A stretch of DNA of 64,000 bases, from contig JBAZWD010000011.1 of NCBI GenBank assembly GCA_041660525.1, positions 1 through 64,000 of the forward strand. Reading direction: 5' to 3'. Position numbers and translations under genes: made by a program. The DNA comes from JABCZS01 sp041660525 (lineage in GTDB: Bacteria > Pseudomonadota > Gammaproteobacteria > JABCZS01). A model generated the notes under the pieces. The model had not been told where the DNA came from. It did no database searches and worked only from the letters and a program-made list of their open reading frames with translations. Shown here one piece after another: positions 9,236 through 15,875 of the stretch (positions are counted from its first letter, which is position 1; the number at the start of each line of letters is the position of its first letter).

Positions 9236-9985
9236 ATGATGCGTGTATGGAAAGTATTAGCCTGTATTCTCTGTGTTTCTTCTGCAGTTGCACATGCAGA
9301 AGAGGACGAATTTTCAATTGCCCCTTTAGTGACGCTCTCAGGTGGTGTTGGCTTTAATTCTGATGCAGGTGCTTCTGAATACTTTACGCTTGGCTCGAGT
9401 CAATTAGATTATGATGCTCACCATGAAACAAAAGCACGCGGAGTTTGGGGTTTATTCTTGGGTGGCGAATCTGAAATTGCAGACGATTTTGCACTGCAAC
9501 TGGGTGTTTCCTATTATCAAACTGCAAGTTATGACGCAGATGGTACCCTTGCGCAGGGATTTAATTCCAATAGTATGGCGTATTATGATTACAATTATGA
9601 AATCATTGCTCGGCAAATATTAATTGAAAGTAAATTATTAACGCAGTGGCATGAAGATTACCGTCCTTATATTTCCCTTGGTTTAGGTGCTGGCATTAAC
9701 ACAGCCCAAGAATTCAGTATTGATTATCTACCGTCAATGGCGATGACACATATTTATGAAGATCATACGACCACTTCTTTTACATACAATGTTGGTATTG
9801 GAGTTGATGTTGATTTAACAGATTATTTACGTTTGGGCGTTGGTTATCGGTTTACCGATTTTGGCCAAGTGGAGTTAGGGCAGGGTGCATATGATCAATT
9901 TGAACCAACAAGCATTTCAGAAACCTTAACGCAAGATCATTTCTATGTACAAGAAATTTTAGTGCAATTAACCATAATAAAATAA
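9236..9985 (+). CDS. Outer-membrane beta-barrel protein (small, OmpA/Opa-like barrel)
   Basis: This 249-aa protein has a signal peptide cut after about residue 22 (VAHA). Alternating amphipathic strands follow: ISLGLGAGINTAQ, FTYNVGIGVDVDLTDYLRLG, VGYRFTDFGQVELG. The C-terminal strand is FYVQEILVQLTIIK. This fits an 8-stranded outer-membrane barrel. Two adjacent ATG codons (9236, 9239) are both compatible with AAGGA at 9225-9229. A degraded relative of this protein type lies at 19242-19589. Ligand or function is unknown. Confidence 0.7.
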   Translation: MMRVWKVLACILCVSSAVAHAEEDEFSIAPLVTLSGGVGFNSDAGASEYFTLGSSQLDYDAHHETKARGVWGLFLGGESEIADDFALQLGVSYYQTASYDADGTLAQGFNSNSMAYYDYNYEIIARQILIESKLLTQWHEDYRPYISLGLGAGINTAQEFSIDYLPSMAMTHIYEDHTTTSFTYNVGIGVDVDLTDYLRLGVGYRFTDFGQVELGQGAYDQFEPTSISETLTQDHFYVQEILVQLTIIK

Positions 9986-10002
9986 CTGATTAAGGAACTC
10001 AT

Positions 10003-11925
10003 ATGCGTATTAAGAATATAGTATTAAGCTTTGCAAATTTTATATTTTTTTTCTCGCTAAATGGTAATGCGCAATCCACTGCTTTAGCATTTGATATATA
10101 CCCCAAAGAAGGAACTGCGTTACCGACAGAAATTCTACCTGGACAAACCAGCGTTGCCTATTATACGGTCAAGGATAATACTGGCGGTCCATTTCCCCCC
10201 GATCTTTATAATTATGTAAAACATTTGCCGAAAAATGTGACACAAGTCACTGTAGATAATGCTATTCCAGATTTATGTGGCGAGACTTTTGTATTAGAAC
10301 CTCATGGCAGTTGTACTTTAGAATTATCAATTTCAGGACCCGTGAGCAGTGATTGTGCTGATGCGAGTTCTGATAATCCTTGTCTTTTTGTGTGCATGTC
10401 AGATGGTTTTACTTGTGCAGGTACAGCATATCCACTGGAAGTAAAAACTACTACACAAGCACACCCTGTTGTAGGCGGTATATATTATACAAATAGTTTT
10501 ATCGCAACACCGATGTTAGCGGCATTTAGCACAACTAAAAATAATCAAGCTTGGAATTATACAATAGACAGCACAGGTCCACTGCCTGATATGTTTAGTA
10601 ATAATGGTGTTTTCATTGCTACGACTACTACGGCTAATACTGCGCTGGCTGCTGGCGGATATATGGATCAATTTGGTAATGTTTATCCTATGATTGCTGT
10701 GAGCCAAGAAGGTGGCGCACACAACACTTGGTCTTATACCATTGATAATTCTTTTGTACCAACAGCTTATGATGGTTTTGCATATTTTAGTAATATTGAT
10801 TGTATAGGTGAAACCTGTGTTGCGTCTGGTCAATATAAAACGTCAAGCAATACTTATCCTCTTTTAGCCGTGAGCAAAAGCAGTGGCGCACAAGGTTCAT
10901 GGGAATATATCAATACCACTGCATACCCTAACGGTATTTTTAACAGTACAAGTTGTTCAGCAGATACGTGTATAGTTGGTGGGCAGTATCAAAATGGCAG
11001 TATAAAATATCCCTTACTGCTGGTGAATAGTGATGTTTCAGGCAGTGGAACATGGCAAGCTGTCATAGACAGCACGCATCCTGGTAATTTACCTACAGAT
11101 TTTCATGACAATGGTATTTTCTTTAGTGTTGCTTGTGGACTTGATGTTTGTATTGCTGGTGGTCAATATAGTAATGGTGCTGTAGCTGGCTATTATCCAA
11201 TGTTAGTCGTTAATCAAGATGTCGGTGGAAGCGGTACCTGGCATCAATACGTGATGGATAGCACATCAGGTTTGCCCGAAGATGCTACAGGACATGGTGA
11301 TTCGCAATTTAATTATATTAAAGGCACGAGTTGTTCTAATGATATTTGTACTGCGGCTGGAAACTATATTACTACAAATAATAATTACCCACTGCTTACA
11401 TTAAGTACCAATGTCGGCACCGATAATGTTTGGAATATTATCGTTGATGCTACTACAGATTATTGTAATAACTATCCAAATTCTAGTTGCTTACCCAGTG
11501 CATACCTTACCAATGGTGCATTTTTAGCAGTCAGCTGCTCAGGAAACCTTTGCACAGCAGGCGGTGGCTATATAGGTTCTGATGGAGTTGATTATCCAGT
11601 GCTCATCATGAGCAGTAATGTTAGTGAGCCTGGTACTTGGGATTATTTCACGGAAAAAGGCTTAGGATTACCCAATAACTTTACAAATGGTGGTAGTTTT
11701 TTTGGCGTTACGTGTATTGGATCGCTGTGTGTGGCTGAAGGCTATTATGCTGCTACTGACCCAGATACATCATTTGTTAATTATTTCCCACTCATGTCTT
11801 CAAATTTAAATGGCAGTTGGGATTATTATATAGATGATAGTGGGCCACTGCCCAGTCAATATATGCTAGATGGCAATGGTTATGGGTTATTCTGCGGGAC
11901 CACATATCCAGTATGTAATTTTTAA
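10003..11925 (+). CDS. Secreted protein with tandem Cys-pair, propeller-like repeats
   Basis: This 640-aa protein has an N-terminal signal peptide (cleavage about residue 23, GNAQS). An N-terminal domain of about 115 residues ends FVLEPHGSCTLELSISG. From about residue 150 there is a run of related repeats of roughly 50-65 aa with the pattern C-x4-C, (A/V)xGxY, YPLL and W. Six Cys pairs are visible: DCIGETC, SCSADTC, ACGLDVC, SCSNDIC, SCSGNLC, TCIGSLC. The repeats suggest a disulfide-stabilised beta-propeller or solenoid at the cell surface or outside. It follows the barrel gene by 17 nt. Function is unknown. Confidence 0.75.
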   Translation: MRIKNIVLSFANFIFFFSLNGNAQSTALAFDIYPKEGTALPTEILPGQTSVAYYTVKDNTGGPFPPDLYNYVKHLPKNVTQVTVDNAIPDLCGETFVLEPHGSCTLELSISGPVSSDCADASSDNPCLFVCMSDGFTCAGTAYPLEVKTTTQAHPVVGGIYYTNSFIATPMLAAFSTTKNNQAWNYTIDSTGPLPDMFSNNGVFIATTTTANTALAAGGYMDQFGNVYPMIAVSQEGGAHNTWSYTIDNSFVPTAYDGFAYFSNIDCIGETCVASGQYKTSSNTYPLLAVSKSSGAQGSWEYINTTAYPNGIFNSTSCSADTCIVGGQYQNGSIKYPLLLVNSDVSGSGTWQAVIDSTHPGNLPTDFHDNGIFFSVACGLDVCIAGGQYSNGAVAGYYPMLVVNQDVGGSGTWHQYVMDSTSGLPEDATGHGDSQFNYIKGTSCSNDICTAAGNYITTNNNYPLLTLSTNVGTDNVWNIIVDATTDYCNNYPNSSCLPSAYLTNGAFLAVSCSGNLCTAGGGYIGSDGVDYPVLIMSSNVSEPGTWDYFTEKGLGLPNNFTNGGSFFGVTCIGSLCVAEGYYAATDPDTSFVNYFPLMSSNLNGSWDYYIDDSGPLPSQYMLDGNGYGLFCGTTYPVCNF

Positions 11926-11966
11926 AGATTTCATATTTGCTGACTTTTTGTTAGAATACATCCCTT

Positions 11967-12040
11967 CGGGGCGTGGCGCAGCTTGGTAGCGCACTAGCAT
12001 GGGGTGCTAGGGGTCGCAGGTTCAAATCCTGCCGTCCCGA
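11967..12040 (+). tRNA. tRNA-Pro(GGG)
   Basis: This 74-nt cloverleaf has a 7-bp acceptor stem (CGGGGCG with CGTCCCG, one G-U pair) and D arm GCGCAGCTTGGTAGCGC. The anticodon stem CTAGC/GCTAG has loop ATGGGGT, giving anticodon GGG. The T arm is GCAGGTTCAAATCCTGC and the discriminator is A. The CCA tail is not encoded. A truncated integrase starts 175 bp downstream, so this tRNA may have been an attachment site. Confidence 0.95.
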
Positions 12041-12214
12041 TATTCACAGACATTCGTGAGCATTCGTTTAGGTTCAAAAATTTCTTAAAATCCTTATCCT
12101 TTCAATAAGTTACAAATCAGCTTGTACCTTATTGCTGTTTGTTCTCGTTCATTAGTAAACTAGAACAACCGCTGGAAGCCAAATCATTTTGGTGCCCCAG
12201 AGGGAGAGAAAACG

Positions 12215-12415
12215 ATGAAATTAGCATTGACTGATAGATTTATTAAAACTGTTGAAGCACCCAAAACTGGGCGGACAGAATATGAGTTAGTGCAAGCGTT
12301 AGTTTTGTTACTGCATTGTATCGGGTATAGTTGTTTAATGAATCATGTTGTGAGATTTTATCCTGTATTAATAACTGATAATGCTGTTTCAAATTTTGGT
12401 TACTATTTAGGTTAA
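12215..12415 (+). pseudogene. Truncated phage/island tyrosine-recombinase (P4-type integrase) N-terminus
   Basis: The first 26 or so residues (MKLALTDRFIKTVEAPKTGR and following TEYEL) match the N-terminal arm-binding region of P4-family island integrases, which begin LTDRFIKxxxxPxxGRxEYxD. After that the 66-codon frame loses all resemblance and stops at 12415. No catalytic R...HxxR...Y region follows. The remnant lies just downstream of tRNA-Pro in the same orientation, the classic arrangement for an integrated island. A good RBS (AGGGAGAG, 12199-12206) remains. I read it as a decayed integrase. Confidence 0.6.
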
Positions 12416-12600
12416 TCCCAATCAGGCTTGATGCTTTTTTAGGTCTGCAATAGCTGAGACAAAAAGTGATGATGGATTTTTATTACCCGTGCTTCAATAT
12501 CAGGTACAATCATTTTTACATTTCGATCTATAATAGCCACAATTTTTTCATCTTTTAAAAGTGATGAGTTGAACATAAAACTTAAAAACAGCAGGAGCAT
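12416..12600. other. Intergenic stretch between integrase remnant and ankyrin gene
   Basis: No confident gene. A 45-codon minus-strand frame (12439-12576) lacks any ribosome binding site and is not called. The end of the stretch carries GCAGGAG directly before the ankyrin gene start, a good Shine-Dalgarno. The region is probably decayed island DNA. Confidence 0.3.
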
Positions 12601-14907
12601 ATGATGCAAAATAGCGAATGGCTAGATCTATTTGAACGCACTTTAAAAGGTAGAACCGAAGAGACTTTAGAACAAAGCGCAGATGTAATTGATGCACTTG
12701 CCTTGAGTGTGTTAAAAGACGCCATCAAAGATGGTTATGAGATTAATTATCAAGATGGAAATGATTACACTGCTTTAGCATATGCTGCAGAATATAATTG
12801 CATTAAATGTGTTAGCTATCTATTGAAGATAAAGGATATTGACACTTCACTATATGTGGGTGAGTCTGACGATGCTATAGGTGGTGCTGCTATTCATCTT
12901 GCTGCATTTAGAGGACATCTAAGGGTCATTAAGGCCTTACTCGATAAATCGCCAACTGATATCGAACTCGTGGAATATTGTGGTTATACACCCTTGCATG
13001 AAACTATATTGGGTAAACAATATCCTGCATTTAAATTATTATTAAAACGTGGCGCAGATGAAGAAGCACTGACAGAAAAATCTCCCGCTCATATTACACC
13101 AGTAGGTATGAATACTTTTCAAATTATCGCTTATGAAGCAAAAACCTCTAAAGATCCACATGTAAGTTACGAACAGTATCTAAAAAATGCTGCGACTACA
13201 CCTATAGAGCCCGTTTATAAAGACATGATGGAACATTTGGTTTTACATAAAAAAGCAAAAGGTGAAGATGTTTTTGGTAATGTACCCGATACCAGTGATG
13301 AAGAGTCATCTTATATGGATAGTGAAGAAGATGATGATAGTGATTTTGAAAATGTATCTAGTAGCGAAGATGAAGACGAAGAGCAATCTTTAGTAAAAGA
13401 ATCAATTAAATTTTTTATGGACGAGCAAGCAGAAGAGTACATCAAACGAAAACCATGGTTTTACTCTGCCAGCAAAGTGCTTAATAAAACAGGACGTACT
13501 GATTTAAAACGATCATATGATGATGCGCAAGTAGAATATGAAATAAATAAAAAAGATGGTTATGAAGATAATCAATATGATTCTGACTCGGAAGAAGAAA
13601 TTGATTGCAAGCCTAAAAAAATAAAATTCAATAAGAATTTTAAAGATGTGCCTGAAGGAACAAAACTCATAGCCTCAGCAAGAGGTAATCATTTTGTACG
13701 AAATAATGAAACGCAAGCCACGCGAAAAGAATATGTAAAACAATCAAATGAAAATACACTCGCTTCTTGGGGTATGTATAGTGCAAACACGCATGCTCAT
13801 GCGGGCGTTAATTTTTCTCTGCCTGCAAAGCCAAATTCAACAAGAGAAGAAAAATTAGAAATCGCTGATAATGAAACTAAAAAATCAATCAATAAATTTT
13901 CACAAGAAAGAAATGTAAAGCCTGTGTTACAGGTTTCAGGGGATGGCAGTCGCGACATGTATGATAGTCGTTTGATAGAAATTATACAGCGCTATGTGAA
14001 TTCATATCATACTTTTTCAGGAGATATCAAAGATGCGCAAAATAAATCTGTAGATGATAAAAAAAATAATAGAACTAAAATTAAGCAAAAAACCTATCAA
14101 GAATTTAAGGGGATTCCATTTGTATCTACATCAGAAGATGTAGGTGTGGCTCTTGAATACTCGACTGCCATTTTAAATTACGATAAAAAAACGACACATC
14201 AACCCACAGATGGAAAAATGAAAGCTATTACTTTAATGCCGCGGTATCGTAAAAATGGTGAGCTTCATTATCCTTATCTAGGCGTTATTTTTGTTACCTT
14301 ACACCAGCAAGAAGAAATTAAACAAAATAGCGTCAGTGTTTTAGACTTATTTAGCAGATTTAAAATTGATGTCAAAAAATCATCTCCTGGTTCACATGAA
14401 TCTTCAGGATATGTGAGAGCACTTGAGCGGATATTTTTTGGTGGCATATCAGGTAAGAATATTAATCTGGCACAGGTTGTTCGGCTGCCAAATTTTTATC
14501 ATCCCTATCGAGCACATGTAGTCGAAGAAAAATATGGATTAACAGAAGAAGAATACAATAAATTCAAGGAGGATTTATCTAAGCATGGTGCCATTTCTCA
14601 AGATAATATAAAATTAAAAAATGAAAGTGCCTTTTATCGGACACAAGAAGAAATCATTAAGCATGTGATCAAGCATATGAGAGCAAAAATTATAAAAGAG
14701 CTGAATGATTGGGCCTTACAGCATCATGTTGAAATAGGTTCAGTAAATGAGAAGGGGGAATTTGAAGCAAATATTAACCTTGATATCACTGGTAAAGTAA
14801 AAAAAGCATCCATGCTTTTTCAATACAATAAAATGAATGCAGAGAGTGTTCATAGGACTGTGCCAGACCAGTCATTACAGGGTTTAACGTATAAGACAAT
14901 TATATGA
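12601..14907 (+). CDS. Ankyrin-repeat protein with acidic linker and ADP-ribosyltransferase-like C-terminal region
   Basis: This 768-aa protein has ankyrin repeats at about residues 52-170 (DYTALAYAAEYN, AAIHLAAFRGHLRVIKALLD, GYTPLHETILGKQYPAFKLL). An Asp/Glu/Ser-rich linker follows (about 230-270), then basic and charged sequence. The C-terminal half contains GIPFVSTSEDVGVALEY (about 505-520) and ALERIFFGGISGKNI (about 606-620). These resemble the STS and final-Glu motifs of ADP-ribosyltransferases, but a clear first Arg/His motif is not seen. Such architecture is typical of secreted effectors, though no secretion signal was verified. The frame stays coding-like past the TGA (see separate entry). 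It is the first gene after the integrase remnant. Confidence 0.7.
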   Translation: MMQNSEWLDLFERTLKGRTEETLEQSADVIDALALSVLKDAIKDGYEINYQDGNDYTALAYAAEYNCIKCVSYLLKIKDIDTSLYVGESDDAIGGAAIHLAAFRGHLRVIKALLDKSPTDIELVEYCGYTPLHETILGKQYPAFKLLLKRGADEEALTEKSPAHITPVGMNTFQIIAYEAKTSKDPHVSYEQYLKNAATTPIEPVYKDMMEHLVLHKKAKGEDVFGNVPDTSDEESSYMDSEEDDDSDFENVSSSEDEDEEQSLVKESIKFFMDEQAEEYIKRKPWFYSASKVLNKTGRTDLKRSYDDAQVEYEINKKDGYEDNQYDSDSEEEIDCKPKKIKFNKNFKDVPEGTKLIASARGNHFVRNNETQATRKEYVKQSNENTLASWGMYSANTHAHAGVNFSLPAKPNSTREEKLEIADNETKKSINKFSQERNVKPVLQVSGDGSRDMYDSRLIEIIQRYVNSYHTFSGDIKDAQNKSVDDKKNNRTKIKQKTYQEFKGIPFVSTSEDVGVALEYSTAILNYDKKTTHQPTDGKMKAITLMPRYRKNGELHYPYLGVIFVTLHQQEEIKQNSVSVLDLFSRFKIDVKKSSPGSHESSGYVRALERIFFGGISGKNINLAQVVRLPNFYHPYRAHVVEEKYGLTEEEYNKFKEDLSKHGAISQDNIKLKNESAFYRTQEEIIKHVIKHMRAKIIKELNDWALQHHVEIGSVNEKGEFEANINLDITGKVKKASMLFQYNKMNAESVHRTVPDQSLQGLTYKTII

Positions 14908-15039
14908 GATGGATACGAGGCCCATACAATATTAACAGCAATTCAAACACAGATTGCTCAAGGAAAATCTGTAACTTATAAATTTGATTTGACACAGTCA
15001 GATGAACACTCTCGATTTGTAGCTAATTATAAAATTTAA
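14908..15039 (+). pseudogene. In-frame continuation of the ankyrin gene beyond its TGA stop
   Basis: After the TGA at 14905-14907 the same frame stays open for 43 codons (GYEAHTILTAIQTQIAQGKS after one Asp, then a mixed segment ending FVANYKI) to a TAA at 15037-15039. The composition looks like normal protein from this genome. The simplest reading is a nonsense mutation that clipped the C-terminus of a longer ancestral protein. Readthrough is possible but unproven. Confidence 0.5.
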
Positions 15040-15337
15040 ATTTTTATCTTTTCCACGTCCGATTGTTGCTTTTTTCTGTGAGTTTTTTGTATTTAAATTA
15101 ACCCTATTTGAGGCTTGTTCAAAGAGTCATCGATAAATCAGAGTCATAACCTGTAGAAATGCAACCGAATTAGAATCTAGATTTTTAGTTATAAAATTGA
15201 TGGTGCGTGGCTAGTTCCGCCGCGCCTCCTGGTTTAAAAAAGGCCTTTAATCTAGTGGTTTTTTTAAAACTGCAACTGTTGAGATGAAGGGTTTGATTCA
15301 TAAGTTTATTCGAGATTTGGATGGAATTGAATCTGAT
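15040..15337. other. Non-coding stretch after the ankyrin gene
   Basis: No supported gene on either strand. It contains AT-rich sequence and short pyrimidine runs. It ends at the minus-strand terminator of the histone-like gene. No clear terminator for the ankyrin gene was seen. Confidence 0.3.
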
Positions 15338-15369
15338 AAAAAAAGCCGCTGCAGATGTTACAGCGGCTT
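15338..15369 (-). terminator. Rho-independent terminator of the H1-like gene
   Basis: Read on the minus strand, a 9-bp perfect stem AAGCCGCTG / CAGCGGCTT with a 9-nt loop is followed by a run of seven T. It lies 15 bp past the stop of the H1-like gene. Confidence 0.9.
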
Positions 15370-15383
15370 CATATAGGGCAGTC

Positions 15384-15653
15384 CTACTTGGAGGTTGCTT
15401 TCTTTGTGCGAACTATTTTACGCTTAGTTGTTGTAGCCTTTTTGGCCTTTGCAATAGGTTTTGCAGATGCTTGTTTTAGTTCTATTTTGAGCTTTGCTAA
15501 TTCGGCCTTATTATTTGCCAATTCAGCTTTATGTTTCGCTTTCATTGTTATGAGTTCAGCTTTTGCTTCTTTCAAATTTGCTTTTAGCTTCATGAATATA
15601 TCATTCGTAGCCACTTTGGTTTTTTGGGTTTTTACTGGTTTTTTAATAGGCAT
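15384..15653 (-). CDS. Histone H1-like lysine-rich nucleoid protein
   Basis: This 89-aa, strongly basic protein begins MPIKKPVKTQKTKVA and has a central Lys/Ala/Glu heptad-like helix (about 20-60). It ends in a Lys/Ala/Thr/Arg tail (KPIAKAKKATTTKRKIVRTK). The composition resembles bacterial H1-like proteins such as chlamydial Hc1 and Coxiella Hq1, which compact DNA. The ATG at 15653 is chosen because GGAG sits 6 nt upstream; an upstream extension to 15707 has no such site. A strong terminator follows. It lies next to a gene for a histone-deacetylase-fold protein on the same strand. Confidence 0.7.
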   Translation of the reverse strand: MPIKKPVKTQKTKVATNDIFMKLKANLKEAKAELITMKAKHKAELANNKAELAKLKIELKQASAKPIAKAKKATTTKRKIVRTKKATSK

Positions 15654-15809
15654 CGTTTCGTCTCCAGAATAATGTGTTGTGAATATTGAACTACAATACT
15701 TTAGCATATATTTTCATTATATGTACTGCCATCATATGAATTTTCAAATATTTATCGAAAATACCCAGTATTAATCTGTTTGTCAGCATTAATTAACTGT
15801 TTAAATTTT

Positions 15810-15875
15810 GGTTCTGTCACAAATCTTTAGCCGTTTAGGTAAACTTATGGCTTTAGCGGATAGGATGAACCAAGC
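15810..15875 (+). mobile_element. IS6-family-like insertion sequence end, copy A
   Basis: The stretch begins GGTTCTGTCACAAA, close to the terminal repeat of IS6-family elements (IS257/IS431 type GGTTCTGTTGCAAA). The full 66 bp matches copy B at 19114-19179 at roughly 80 percent, in the same orientation, with the last 17 bp identical. No transposase is present. The last nine or so codons and the stop of the deacetylase-like gene lie inside it. Confidence 0.55.

Noticed and set aside
12439..12576. 45-codon minus-strand frame between the integrase remnant and the ankyrin gene
   Set aside because: No Shine-Dalgarno before its ATG, no recognisable motif, and it lies in decayed island DNA. Could be a fragment, but not supportable as a gene.
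14905..14907. Alternative genetic code with TGA as a sense codon
   Set aside because: Several sound genes in the window end in TGA (for example diaA and fbpB), so TGA is a normal stop; a mutation is the simpler reading.
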